Shown piece after piece: positions 8,862 through 16,977 of a stretch of DNA of 64,000 bases; the stretch's first letter is position 1, and every line of letters begins with the position of its first letter. The notes below the pieces were generated by a model. That model saw nothing but the letters and a program-made list of their open reading frames with translations, searched no databases and had not been told where the DNA came from. The position numbers and the translations under genes were made by a program. The stretch is from Myxococcales bacterium (GTDB lineage: Bacteria; Myxococcota_A; Bradymonadia; UBA7976; UBA1532): the NCBI GenBank assembly GCA_020633465.1, contig JACKDN010000007.1:1-64000 (forward strand), given 5' to 3'.

Positions 8862-9022
8862 GAGCCTCCGCATGAAATCCTCCGCGTCGCGCGGCACCGT
8901 TCTGCACGCCGCTGCCAGCGTTGCGAAGCCCTCGGAATACTTCTAGTATTCCGTCGGCTTCGCGCCTCGGCCTCGACGCGCAGCCCAGCACCTCGCTCGG
9001 TCCGGATTTCGTGCGGAAGCTC
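8862..9022. repeat. 161-bp imperfect palindrome, MITE- or REP-like
   Basis: Two arms of about 78 bases (8862-8940 and 8946-9022) are reverse complements around a five-base loop (8941-8945). The core is near-perfect: 8923-8930 pairs with 8956-8963 and 8933-8940 pairs with 8946-8953, with only a two-base mismatch between them. The outer ends also match, 17 of 19 bases (8862-8880 against 9004-9022), while the middle is more diverged. It fills most of the gap between the ThiF gene and the macrodomain gene. Its AT-rich centre differs from the surrounding composition. It could be a mobile miniature element or a large RNA hairpin in the macrodomain leader. I see no second copy in this window. Confidence 0.7.
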
Positions 9023-9035
9023 TAGGGGGGACGCC

Positions 9036-9569
9036 ATGAACGTGTTCGACCGCATCGCCGTGTGGGAAGGCAACATCACGACCCTCGAGGTCGACGCGAT
9101 CGTCAACGCCGCCAACACCAGCCTGCTGGGGGGCGGCGGGGTCGACGGCGCGATCCACCGGGCGGCCGGGCCGGGCCTGCTCGAGGAGTGCGAGAAGCTC
9201 GGCGGCTGCGCCACCGGCGACGCGAAGATCACCGGCGGTCACAACCTGAAGGCGCCGTACGTGATTCACGCCGTCGGGCCCGTGTGGCAGGGCGGCAAGG
9301 CCAACGAGTCGGCGCTGCTGGCGAGCTGCTACCGGCGCAGCCTCGAGATCGCCCACGAGAAGGGGCTCGAGCACGTCGCGTTCCCGGCGATCAGCACCGG
9401 CGCCTACGGGTATCCGCTGGAAGAGGCCGTCGAGGTGGCCATGGAGTCGGTCGTCGAGTGGCTGACCGACCACGACATGCCGCGACGCGTGACGATGGTG
9501 ACCTTCGACGTGCGCGCCACTCGGCTGATGCGCCAGGCGCGCATGGATCTCGCCGACGATCGCGATTGA
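9036..9569 (+). CDS. macrodomain protein, O-acetyl-ADP-ribose deacetylase-like
   Basis: A 177-residue stand-alone macrodomain of the MacroD/YmdB class. The signature pieces are 'AIVNAANTSLLGGGGVDGAIH', with the catalytic-site Asn/Asp and glycine loop, 'CATGDAKITGGHNL', 'VIHAVGPVW' and the phosphate loop 'AISTGAYGYPLE'. Such enzymes bind ADP-ribose and remove it from O-acetyl-ADP-ribose or from acidic side chains of proteins. The start at 9036 has an AGGGGGG ribosome-binding site just upstream, located right after the 161-bp palindrome. An ADP-ribosylglycohydrolase fusion lies 2.9 kb downstream, so the region handles ADP-ribose in two ways. Confidence 0.95.
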   Translation: MNVFDRIAVWEGNITTLEVDAIVNAANTSLLGGGGVDGAIHRAAGPGLLEECEKLGGCATGDAKITGGHNLKAPYVIHAVGPVWQGGKANESALLASCYRRSLEIAHEKGLEHVAFPAISTGAYGYPLEEAVEVAMESVVEWLTDHDMPRRVTMVTFDVRATRLMRQARMDLADDRD

Positions 9570-9660
9570 CGCGGCCGCGCGCCGCGCGGGTTGATGCCGC
9601 CCGCGGGCGCCGCGATACTCGACGCACCGCCGCCCCTCTCCCGGCGGGCTCGAGGTTCCC

Positions 9661-10659
9661 ATGCGCGCATTGGTCACCGGCGCCACCGGCTTCATCGGTC
9701 ATCACCTGGTCCGCCGCCTGGTCGCGATGGGCGACGAGGTGCGCTGCCTGGTGCGCCCGACGTCGAAGATCGACGAGCTGCGCGCGCTGGGAGTGTCGTT
9801 CGTCGAGGGCGACGTCACCCGGCCCGACAGCTTGGGGGCCGCGGTGTCGGACGTCGAGGTCGTCTACCACCTGGCGGGCGCCATCCGCGCGGCCGGCAAC
9901 GCGGCGCTGTGGCGCATCAACGAGGGCGGCACGCAGAACGTCGCCGAGGCCTGCGCCGCCTGCCCTGCCCCGCCGGTGCTGCTGCTGGTGTCGTCCGTCG
10001 CGGCGTCCGGCCCCTCGGACGGCGAGCGCGCGCGCGTGGAGGCCGATCCGCCGGCCCCGGTGAGCGACTACGGGCGCAGCAAGCTGGCCGGCGAGACGGC
10101 CGCGCGGGCGCTAGCCGGGCGGGTGCCCACGACGATCGTGCGCCCGCCGGTGGTGTTCGGCGAGGGCGACCGCGAGACGCTGGATCTGTTCCGCATGGCC
10201 GCGAAGGGGTGGCAGGTGGTGCCCGGCGCGGGCAACGACCGGGTGTCGCTGTGCCACGCGGCCGATCTGGCGCAGGTGCTGGTGCGGGCGGCCGAGAAGG
10301 GCGAGCGCGTGGGCCCCGAGGCGCCGGGCCACGGGGTGTACTTCGCGGGGGACGCCCACGCGCCCACGTTCGGCGAGCTGGGCAAGCTGCTGGCCGCCGC
10401 GGCCGGGCAGAAGAAGCTGCGCGTCATCCCCACGCCCATGGCGGTCACCTGGGGCGTCGCCGCGCTGGCCGAGCTGGCCGCCCGGGTGCGCGGCACCCCG
10501 ACGCTGCTGGGGCTGGACAAGGCGCGCGAGGCCACCGCCGGCGCCTGGCACGTCAGCAGCGAGAAGGCGCGCACCCAGCTCGACCTGAAGCTGGGCGTCA
10601 CGCTCGAAGCGCGGTTGAAGCAGACCGCCGACTGGTACCGTGCAGCGGGGTGGATCTAG
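9661..10659 (+). CDS. NAD-dependent epimerase/dehydratase family (extended SDR)
   Basis: A 332-residue extended short-chain dehydrogenase. The N-terminal Rossmann loop is 'VTGATGFIGHHL' (TGxxGxxG), a conserved 'YHLAGAI' follows, then the Ser of 'LVSSVAASG' and the catalytic pair in 'YGRSKLAGE' (YxxxK). A substrate-binding C-terminal half includes 'IVRPPVVFGEGD'. The overall pattern is like the 3-beta-hydroxysteroid-dehydrogenase/dihydroflavonol-reductase-like branch, so it reduces or oxidises a small molecule with NAD(P), not necessarily a sugar nucleotide. Its TAG stop lies in a CTAG palindrome that also gives the stop of the converging secreted-protein gene. Confidence 0.88.
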   Translation: MRALVTGATGFIGHHLVRRLVAMGDEVRCLVRPTSKIDELRALGVSFVEGDVTRPDSLGAAVSDVEVVYHLAGAIRAAGNAALWRINEGGTQNVAEACAACPAPPVLLLVSSVAASGPSDGERARVEADPPAPVSDYGRSKLAGETAARALAGRVPTTIVRPPVVFGEGDRETLDLFRMAAKGWQVVPGAGNDRVSLCHAADLAQVLVRAAEKGERVGPEAPGHGVYFAGDAHAPTFGELGKLLAAAAGQKKLRVIPTPMAVTWGVAALAELAARVRGTPTLLGLDKAREATAGAWHVSSEKARTQLDLKLGVTLEARLKQTADWYRAAGWI

Positions 10660-11534
10660 AAGCCGGTCGTGCGGCCCTCGCGGCGGCGGCGCATCAGGCG
10701 GATGGCCGCGAAGACGAGCAGCCAGGGCGCGAGGTTGATCAGGCGCATCGCCACGGAGCTGCGGCGTTTGCGACCCTCGGGGCCGGCGATGGCGTCGCCC
10801 TCGCAGCCGCCGCTGTCGCAGCCGCCGCTGCTGTCGCCCGTGTCGAGATCGTCGCCCTCGCAGCCGCTGCTGCCGCTGTCGGTGTCGCTGTCCCAGTCGT
10901 CACCGTCGCAGCCGCCGCCGCTGTCGTCGCCCCAGGTGCTGTCGTCGGACTCCCAGTCGTCGTCGTCGTCGTCCCAGCCGTCGTCGCAGCCGCCCGACGC
11001 CACGGCGTGCCCGCCCCCGCTGTAGCCGCCGCCGTGGGCGTCGTCGTCGTGATCGTCCGCCGGGGGATCGACGGCCAGGACCACGGTGTCGAAGCGCCGC
11101 CAGAGCGCCTCGTCCTGGCGGTCGGCGAGGTCGACGTTCAGCACCGCGCGCCAGCGGCCGTCGTAGCCCGTCTCGACGCGCAGCGTGCCGCGCGGCAGGC
11201 GGTCGGCGACGAAGACGGTCTCGCCGTCGGCCCCGTACTCGCGATAGCGCAGGTCGACGCGCGCGTCGGGCAGGTGCACCGTGCCGGTCCAGGCGTCGAA
11301 GGCCACGGCCAGGACGCCGTCGCCCGGCGCGCCGGGCAGCGACAGCGTGTAGAGCAGCTCGACGCGGCCGCCGGCCTCGTCCACGGTGCCCACGACCTCG
11401 CCGCCCAGGCCGCGCTCGGCGAGGATGTCCTTGCCCTCGCCTTCGATCCACCGGCCGCTGGCCGGCCCGCTGCCGGTCCAGGCCAGGCAGGGCGCGGCCA
11501 GCAGCGTCAGCAGCAGGTGGGTGAGAATCCTCAT
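10656..11534 (-). CDS. secreted protein with acidic Asp/Ser/Gly/Cys-rich region and C-terminal anchor
   Basis: A 292-residue protein with no recognised family name. Residues 1-18 are a signal peptide ending 'CLAW'. Residues 20-155 form a folded, beta-rich looking domain. Residues 160-255 are low complexity: runs of Asp with Ser, Gly and Trp, and repeated 'GGCD', 'SGGCD', 'SSGCEGDD' units that place Cys at regular spacing. After a basic 'GRKRRSS' comes a hydrophobic helix ('LAPWLLVFAAI') and a basic tail 'RLMRRRREGRTTGF'. The order resembles an exported protein with a C-terminal membrane anchor or sorting tail. The acidic Cys-rich region may bind divalent metals. The downstream beta-barrel gene is on the same strand, upstream of it in transcription. 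Confidence 0.75.
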   Translation of the reverse strand: MRILTHLLLTLLAAPCLAWTGSGPASGRWIEGEGKDILAERGLGGEVVGTVDEAGGRVELLYTLSLPGAPGDGVLAVAFDAWTGTVHLPDARVDLRYREYGADGETVFVADRLPRGTLRVETGYDGRWRAVLNVDLADRQDEALWRRFDTVVLAVDPPADDHDDDAHGGGYSGGGHAVASGGCDDGWDDDDDDWESDDSTWGDDSGGGCDGDDWDSDTDSGSSGCEGDDLDTGDSSGGCDSGGCEGDAIAGPEGRKRRSSVAMRLINLAPWLLVFAAIRLMRRRREGRTTGF

Positions 11535-11575
11535 CGTCGTCCCCTCTCGTCTCGCGGGCCCGCGTCCCCCGACGC

Positions 11576-12196
11576 TCAGAAGTGGAAGGTGGTGGTGATC
11601 GCCAGCCCGGCGCGGCCGAAGCCGCCCTCGTCCTCGTCACCGAGGCCCGCGGTCAGGCCGGCGAGCCGCAGGTCGTCGGCGTCGGGGTAGAAGTCCGCCT
11701 CGCCCTCGAGGCCCAGGGACAGGTGATCGCTCAGCCGGTACTGCAGGCCGGCCTGCGTCTGCACGGTGAAGACCTCGCCCTCGAGCTTCAGCGGGCGATA
11801 GCCGGTGCGCCGAACGATGGCCTCGTCGTAGGTCTCACCGAACGAGACCTCGACCATCAGACGCAGGCGCTGGGTGAAGGGCAGGTACATCCGGCCGCCG
11901 ACGCCCCAGTTGACCTGGTCGCGCTCGACGTGCGCGTTGCCCGAGGACGGCGGTCCCGTGAAGTCGTAGCCGGACTTCCCGATGTGCCCGACGAGGTAGT
12001 AGGCGGGGGCGAAGCCGGGGATGCGGCCGCCGACGCCGAAGGTGCCGCCCCAGGCGGCGCCGGCGTCGGTCTCGGCGTCCACGCCGAGGGGCGTGGCGAC
12101 GCCGCCCTGGGCTTCGAGCAGGAAGTGGTTCTGGGCGGCGGCGGGCGTGGCGAAGGCGAAGAGGGCGAGGGCGGGAGTCAACAGGAGCGCGCGCAT
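11576..12196 (-). CDS. outer membrane beta-barrel protein
   Basis: A 206-residue exported protein. It starts at 12196 with a GGAGG Shine-Dalgarno eight bases upstream and has a clean signal peptide cleaved after 'ATPAAA'. The mature part shows alternating hydrophobic strands ('AAWGGTFGVGGRI', 'LGLEGEADFYP', 'GRAGLAITTTFHF') and ends with aromatic Phe after His, the usual recognition end for the BAM complex. This fits a small 8-10 strand barrel of the OmpW/OmpX-like or generic porin-family type. The role is unknown. It is transcribed before the acidic secreted protein on the same strand with 41 bases between them, so the two envelope proteins may be made together. Confidence 0.8.
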   Translation of the reverse strand: MRALLLTPALALFAFATPAAAQNHFLLEAQGGVATPLGVDAETDAGAAWGGTFGVGGRIPGFAPAYYLVGHIGKSGYDFTGPPSSGNAHVERDQVNWGVGGRMYLPFTQRLRLMVEVSFGETYDEAIVRRTGYRPLKLEGEVFTVQTQAGLQYRLSDHLSLGLEGEADFYPDADDLRLAGLTAGLGDEDEGGFGRAGLAITTTFHF

Positions 12197-12448
12197 GGGA
12201 GACCTCCGAAGGTTCAGTCGGGGCGACCGCGTTGCAGCCTGCGTTCCAGGCCGCGGAGCCCCGTGGTTCGGTCGCCCGACGCCGCGCCCGGGCGTCGTGT
12301 TCACGGCGGGGTGTGACGCGAGCGCACAGCCGGGTGTCACGCGGCGGTTTCCGCGCGGGCCCGAGTCTGGTAGTCAGTGCGCGGCGCCGGACGCCACCGA
12401 CCCCGCGGGGTGCCTGCCCGGCCGCCCGCCCGTCCCGACGCGAGGCAC
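12197..12448. other. divergent intergenic region, 252 bases
   Basis: This spacer lies between the outer membrane barrel gene (minus) and the phosphatase-ADP-ribosylglycohydrolase fusion gene (plus), so it must hold both promoters. The only site I can point to is the Shine-Dalgarno of each flanking gene (GGAGG for the barrel, GAGG for the fusion). Frames continue open through it, but their translations are Arg/Pro/Ala-rich shadows with no start signal. I find no convincing -35/-10 pair, hairpin or repeat. Confidence 0.5.
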
Positions 12449-14350
12449 ATGGGTTCGCTCGAACCGGCACTGAAGGCCGCCATCGACGCCGCGCGCGCTG
12501 CGGGCGCGCTCTTGCGGCGCGAGTTCCACCGGCCGACCGGCCCCCGCGGCGCGGACGGCCACGCGCCGGTGGATCTCGAGGTCGAGGTGCTGCTGTACGA
12601 CCGCCTCACGGCCGCCTTCCCCGACTTCGGGCTGCGCGCCGAGGAGCGTCCGGAGCGCAACCGCCTGCCGGCGGGGCCCGACGTCCCCTGGTGGCTGATC
12701 GATCCCAACGACGGCACGGCGGCCTTCCAGCGCGGCCACCGCGGCGCCTCGGTGTCGATCGGCCTCATCCGCGCCGGGCGGCCGGTGCTGGGCGTGGTCT
12801 TCGCCTACGCCGCCCCGGACGACCGCGGCGATCTGCTGGCCTGGGCCGAGGGCTGCGGGCCGGTCACGCGCAACGGCGAGCCCCTGCCCGCCCGCGCCTG
12901 GCCCGACGCCCTGGGCCGCGACGACGTGGTGGTGGTGTCGAACGGCGCGGACGGGCGCCCGCTGCCGAACGCCTTGGCCGTCGCGCCCGCGCGCTACCAG
13001 ACGGCGCCCGGCATCGCCTACCGGCTGGCGCTGGTCGCCGCGGGCGACGCCGTGGCCGCGGTCTCGCTCAACGGCCCCCGCCCCTTCGACCTGGCGGCCG
13101 GCCACGCGCTGGTGCGCGGCGCGGGCGGCGATCTGATGGACGAGCGGGGCCGGCCGATCACCTACGACCCCGCGACCCCGCGCCCGGTGGGCTACTGCTT
13201 CGGCGGCGGCGCGGCGGTGTGCGAACAGCTCCGCGCGCGCGACTGGGACACCGTCCTGCGCACGCCCTTCCGCGAGCGCGAGGCGATCGACCTGATGCGA
13301 CCGCTGCCCGGCCAGCTGGTGAGCGATCCCGCCCGGCTGTCGCGCGGCCACGGCTGCTGGCTGGGGCAGCTGGTGGGCGACGCGCTGGGCAGCCAGGTCG
13401 AGTTCCGCGGGCCGGACAGCATCGCGCGGCAGTGGCCCGACGGCGTGCGCGCGCTGCGCGACGGCGGCACGCACGACACGTTGGCCGGTCAACCGACCGA
13501 CGACTCGGAGCTGGCGATGGCGCTGGCCCGCGCCCTGGTCGATCAGCGCAGCTACGACGAGGACGCCGTCGCCCGCGCCTATCACTGGTGGTATCGCTCG
13601 CGGCCCTTCGACATGGGGCGCACGACCAGCACGGCGCTGTCGGCGGCCACCGGCGAGAACCCGGCCCGCGGCGCGCGCGCGGCGGCCAGCCGCACCAGCC
13701 AGGCCAACGGGGCGCTGATGCGCATCAGCCCGCTGTGCCTGGTGGGCCACGCCTGGCGCGAGGAGCTGCTGATCGAGGCGGTGCGCGCCGACGCGCGGCT
13801 GACGCACCCGCACCCGGTGTGCCTGGACGCGAACGCGGCCTTCGCGCTGGCGGTGGCCTTCGCGCTGCGCGAGGGGGCGGGCCCCAAGGCGGTCTACAAC
13901 CACACCCTGGCCGGCGCGCGCGCGCTTCGGCTCGAGCCCGCGGTGCTCGACGCCCTCGAGGCGGCCGCCGACGGACCGCCCGCCGACTTCACGCGGCAGG
14001 AGGGCTGGGTGCTGCTGGCGCTGCAGAACGCCTTCTGGCAGCTGCACGCCGCGCCGGACTTCGAGACGGCGCTGGTCGACACCGTGGGGCGCGGCGGCGA
14101 CACCGACACCAACGCGTGCATCGCGGGCGCGCTGCTCGGCGCGGTGCACGGGCGCGAGGCCATCCCCGCCGCGTGGCGGCGCGCCGTCGTCACCTGCCGC
14201 CCCATCGCCGGGGTCGAGGGCGTGCGCCGGCCGCGACCGCCCGGCATGTGGCCGGTCGACGCGCTGGTCACCGCCGAGCGCCTGCTGGCGCTGGGCCACG
14301 GCCCGCAGGCGGTCACCGGGCCCTTCCCCAAGATCCTGCGGCCCCGATGA
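12449..14350 (+). CDS. inositol-monophosphatase-like / ADP-ribosylglycohydrolase fusion
   Basis: A 633-residue two-domain protein. Residues 1-255 match the inositol monophosphatase/CysQ fold: acidic 'RAEERPE' (motif A), 'LIDPNDGTAAF' at about 82-92 (canonical DPLDGT, with Asn replacing Leu) and 'FDLAAGHAL' (WDxAAG-like). Residues 295-610 match the ADP-ribosylglycohydrolase (DraG/ARH) fold: 'GCWLGQLVGDALGS' at about 299, 'PTDDSELAMALA', and the metal-binding 'GRGGDTDTNACIAGAL' near 547. It would dephosphorylate a small metabolite and cleave ADP-ribose from protein, nucleic acid or a nucleotide. Start at 12449 is preceded by GAGG. The stop overlaps the RNA methylase start as ATGA, showing translational coupling. 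Domain calls are secure; the joint substrate is unknown. Confidence 0.9.
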   Translation: MGSLEPALKAAIDAARAAGALLRREFHRPTGPRGADGHAPVDLEVEVLLYDRLTAAFPDFGLRAEERPERNRLPAGPDVPWWLIDPNDGTAAFQRGHRGASVSIGLIRAGRPVLGVVFAYAAPDDRGDLLAWAEGCGPVTRNGEPLPARAWPDALGRDDVVVVSNGADGRPLPNALAVAPARYQTAPGIAYRLALVAAGDAVAAVSLNGPRPFDLAAGHALVRGAGGDLMDERGRPITYDPATPRPVGYCFGGGAAVCEQLRARDWDTVLRTPFREREAIDLMRPLPGQLVSDPARLSRGHGCWLGQLVGDALGSQVEFRGPDSIARQWPDGVRALRDGGTHDTLAGQPTDDSELAMALARALVDQRSYDEDAVARAYHWWYRSRPFDMGRTTSTALSAATGENPARGARAAASRTSQANGALMRISPLCLVGHAWREELLIEAVRADARLTHPHPVCLDANAAFALAVAFALREGAGPKAVYNHTLAGARALRLEPAVLDALEAAADGPPADFTRQEGWVLLALQNAFWQLHAAPDFETALVDTVGRGGDTDTNACIAGALLGAVHGREAIPAAWRRAVVTCRPIAGVEGVRRPRPPGMWPVDALVTAERLLALGHGPQAVTGPFPKILRPR

Positions 14351-15114
14351 GCCACCCGCGCGACCGCTTCCTGACCGTCTACGGCCGCAAGCCGGTGCTC
14401 GAGGCGCTCGAGCAGGCCGACGTGCAGGTCGAGAAGGTGCTGCTGGCGCACAACGCGCGGGGCGGGCTGGTGCCCGACATCGAGCGCGCGGCGAAGCGGG
14501 CGGGCGTGCCCCTGACGCGCGTGGCGCCGGACCAGGTCACCCGGCTGTCGCGCAATCAACGGCAGGATCAGGGCGCCGTGGCCGACGTGCGCGCGCCGCG
14601 CATGGCCGCGCTGCAGGACGCGCTGGACGCCCTGCCGCCGCGGGCGCCCGCCGCCGCGCTGCTGCTCGACGGCGTCACGACGCCGGGCAACGTGGGGCTG
14701 CTGCTGCGGACGGGCGCGGCGGCCGGGCTGGACGGCATCGTGGTGCCGCGCGCCGGCAGCCCCGAGGTGGGCCCGCTGGTGATCAAGGCGTCGGCGGGCG
14801 TGGCCTTCAAGGCGCCCATCTGGCGAGCGGCGAACGCGGCCGAGGCCGCCGCGGCGCTGGTCGCGGCGGGCTTCACCCTGTGCGGCCTCGCGGCCGACGG
14901 CGAGGCCGATCTGTTCGAGGCCCCCCTGCCCCACCGCGTCGCCTTCGTGCTCGGCAACGAGACGGCGGGCGTGGGCGCGGCCGTCGCGCCCCACGTCGCG
15001 CGCTGGGTGCGCATCCCGATGGCGCCGGGCATCGAGTCGCTGAACGTGGCGGTGGCCGGCGCGGTGGTCGCGTTCGACGTGGCGCGCCGCCGCGGGGTCA
15101 GGCCGGCGGGCTGA
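14347..15114 (+). CDS. SpoU/TrmH-family RNA 2'-O-methyltransferase
   Basis: A 255-residue SPOUT methylase. The N-terminal part ('YGRKPVLEALE') is the L30e-like substrate-binding domain seen in RlmB. The C-terminal knotted domain shows motif 1 'LLLDGVTTPGNVGLLLRTG' (with the catalytic Arg and the N of NxG), motif 2 'LGNETAGV', and motif 3 'IPMAPGIESLNVAVAGAVVAFD'. It would place a 2'-O-methyl group on rRNA or tRNA with S-adenosylmethionine. The start overlaps the previous stop (ATGA), so it is co-translated with the ADP-ribose fusion protein. The 3' end overlaps the converging exonuclease gene by 17 bases. Confidence 0.93.
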   Translation: MSHPRDRFLTVYGRKPVLEALEQADVQVEKVLLAHNARGGLVPDIERAAKRAGVPLTRVAPDQVTRLSRNQRQDQGAVADVRAPRMAALQDALDALPPRAPAAALLLDGVTTPGNVGLLLRTGAAAGLDGIVVPRAGSPEVGPLVIKASAGVAFKAPIWRAANAAEAAAALVAAGFTLCGLAADGEADLFEAPLPHRVAFVLGNETAGVGAAVAPHVARWVRIPMAPGIESLNVAVAGAVVAFDVARRRGVRPAG

Positions 15115-15874
15115 AGATCACGCCCGCGGGCGCGTGGTCGCTGGGCCGCTGCCCCTTGCGCTCGTCGCGATCGATGAACACCTCGGCCACGCGGTCGGCC
15201 AGCGGCTTCGTCGCGTACACCATGTCGATGCGCATGCCGTTGTTCTTGGCGAAGCCGAGCTGGCGGTAGTCCCACCACGAGTAGAACCCGGGCTGGTCGT
15301 TCTTCAGCCGGAAGGTGTCGATCAGCCCCCAGTCGACCACGGACTGCAGCGCCGCGCGCGCCTCGGCGTTGCACAACACGGTGTCCTTCCACTCGTCCAC
15401 GCGGTCGACGTCGCGATCGTCGGGGGTGACGTTGAAGTCGCCGCACAGCACCAGCGGCTGGCTCGGGTCGCAGTGCGTCTCGAGCCAGCGGCGCAGCCGG
15501 CCGTACCAGGCCAGCTTGTAGGTCCACTTGTCGCTGCCCATCTCACCGCCGTTGGGCACGTAGACGCAGACGACGCGCACGCCCCGCACGGTGCCGGCGA
15601 TCAGGCGCGACTGAGGATCGTCCACGCCGTCGTCCATGCCGCGCACGACGTCGGTGATCGGCGTCTTCGAGACAATGGCGACGCCGTTGTAGGTCTTCTG
15701 CCCGAAGGCGGCGACGTAGTAGTCGAGCTCCTCCTCGACCTCGAGCGGGAACTCCTCGTCGGGCACCTTCAGCTCTTGCAGGCACAGGACGTCGGGCGCG
15801 TTGCGGTCCAACCAGTTCAGCAGCCGGTCGTGGCGCGCGCGCACCGAGTTGATGTTCCAGGTGACGACCTTCAT
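15098..15874 (-). CDS. xth: exodeoxyribonuclease III
   Basis: A 258-residue AP endonuclease/3'-5' exonuclease of the exonuclease III/APE1 family. It starts 'MKVVTWNINSVRAR' and has the metal-binding Glu in 'LCLQELKV', 'YVPNG', the catalytic 'LVLCGDFNVTP' and the C-terminal 'RPSDHAPAGV' with the active-site Asp-His. It cuts DNA next to abasic sites and trims blocked 3' ends in base excision repair. Its start overlaps the stop of the upstream lipoprotein gene (ATGA), making it the last gene of the helicase/Bax1/lipoprotein operon, which supports a common DNA-repair role. Confidence 0.95.
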   Translation of the reverse strand: MKVVTWNINSVRARHDRLLNWLDRNAPDVLCLQELKVPDEEFPLEVEEELDYYVAAFGQKTYNGVAIVSKTPITDVVRGMDDGVDDPQSRLIAGTVRGVRVVCVYVPNGGEMGSDKWTYKLAWYGRLRRWLETHCDPSQPLVLCGDFNVTPDDRDVDRVDEWKDTVLCNAEARAALQSVVDWGLIDTFRLKNDQPGFYSWWDYRQLGFAKNNGMRIDMVYATKPLADRVAEVFIDRDERKGQRPSDHAPAGVIFSPPA

Positions 15875-16977
15875 CGTGCCTCTCCTCTCTCGGCGCGCCC
15901 GCGATACCAGTGGCGCACGACCTCGGCGGCCGGCTTGCCGCGCGGGGTGTAGCCGCGGTCGGCGGCGCCGCCGAACCCGAACCAGTTCCAGAGATACAGC
16001 CCCGCCAGCCGCGGCTGCGCCTGCCATACGCGGTACAGGGCGCGGTAGCAGCGAAGCTGCAGGGCCAGGTCGGCGCGGGCGCCCTCGCGGTGATCCCAGG
16101 GGCGGGCCGCGCCGTGCTCGGTGGACGGATAGCCCACCTCGGTGAAGACGAAGCGCAGATCGCGCGCCTCGGCCCAGGCGACCAGCGCGTCGGCCCAGGA
16201 CGCCCAGCCGGCCACCAGCGCGGCCTCGTCGGGATCCGGGGCGTGGGTCAGCTCGTGGTAGGCGGTGAGGCCGACCACGTCGACGGCGTCCCAGAAGGGC
16301 ACGTGGGCGTAGTGATCCCAGTTGGCCGAGTACGTCAGCTGGCCGCGGTAGACCGCGCGCACGTCGGCGATCAGCGCGCGCCAGCGCACGGCGTCGGCCT
16401 CGAGGCTCAACAGCTCGCTGCCCACCGCGAACAGCTCGACACCGCCGCTGCGCTCGGCCAGCCGCGCGTAGTGCAGGACGAAGTCGCGGTAGCGCGCCCA
16501 GAAGGCCTCGAGGTCGGTCGGCGCCAGGGTGCCGCGCCAAACGCCGATGGCGCGCTGCTCGATGTGCACGATGGGCATCAAGAACACGCGCAGGCCGCGC
16601 TGGCGGGCGGCGCCGATGACCCAGGCGAGCAGCGTGTCCTGCGGGGTGAGATCGGGCCAGGGCCGCAGGTCGACGTCGTGGATGGTCTGCTGGCCCCAGC
16701 GCACGACGAGCTGCACGTCGGTGACGCCCGCCTCGGCCATCTCGTCGAGCATGGTCGTGTAGATGCGGCGCTGGACGGCGGGATCGGGATCGCTGACGAA
16801 CAGGCCCAGCGACGCGCCGCGGCGGAAATCGGCGGCGCGGGCGCGCGGCGCGTCGAGCCCGCTGAGCGCCACCGACGCGTCCGCGGCACGCGGCGCGCGG
16901 CTCGAGCGGCAGCCGCCCAGCGCGACGAGAAGCAGCAGCGCGACGAGAAGCAGCAGCGCCAGGACGCCCCGGCTCAC
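15871..16977 (-). CDS. GH113-like TIM-barrel lipoprotein
   Basis: A 368-residue exported protein. The GTG start (16977) overlaps the stop of the DUF790 gene (GTGA). The N-terminus is a leucine-rich signal ending in the lipobox-like 'LVALGGC', so the mature protein is probably a lipoprotein. The rest is a TIM-barrel of the glycoside hydrolase family 113 type (beta-mannanase-like): 'FAVGSELLS' holds a candidate acid/base Glu, 'TYSANWDHY' and 'VVGLTAYHELT' are typical strands, and 'FVFTEVGYPS' holds the candidate nucleophile Glu. It may trim a polysaccharide outside the cytoplasm. Its place inside a DNA repair operon is odd. Catalytic residues are assigned by pattern only. Confidence 0.75.
   Translation of the reverse strand: MSRGVLALLLLVALLLLVALGGCRSSRAPRAADASVALSGLDAPRARAADFRRGASLGLFVSDPDPAVQRRIYTTMLDEMAEAGVTDVQLVVRWGQQTIHDVDLRPWPDLTPQDTLLAWVIGAARQRGLRVFLMPIVHIEQRAIGVWRGTLAPTDLEAFWARYRDFVLHYARLAERSGGVELFAVGSELLSLEADAVRWRALIADVRAVYRGQLTYSANWDHYAHVPFWDAVDVVGLTAYHELTHAPDPDEAALVAGWASWADALVAWAEARDLRFVFTEVGYPSTEHGAARPWDHREGARADLALQLRCYRALYRVWQAQPRLAGLYLWNWFGFGGAADRGYTPRGKPAAEVVRHWYRGRAERGEAR

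Noticed and set aside
8589..9035. Open frame leading into the macrodomain gene across the palindrome
   Set aside because: The text before ATG 9036 is Arg/Ser-rich from the palindrome and has no start signal; the AGGGGGG site sits directly before 9036.
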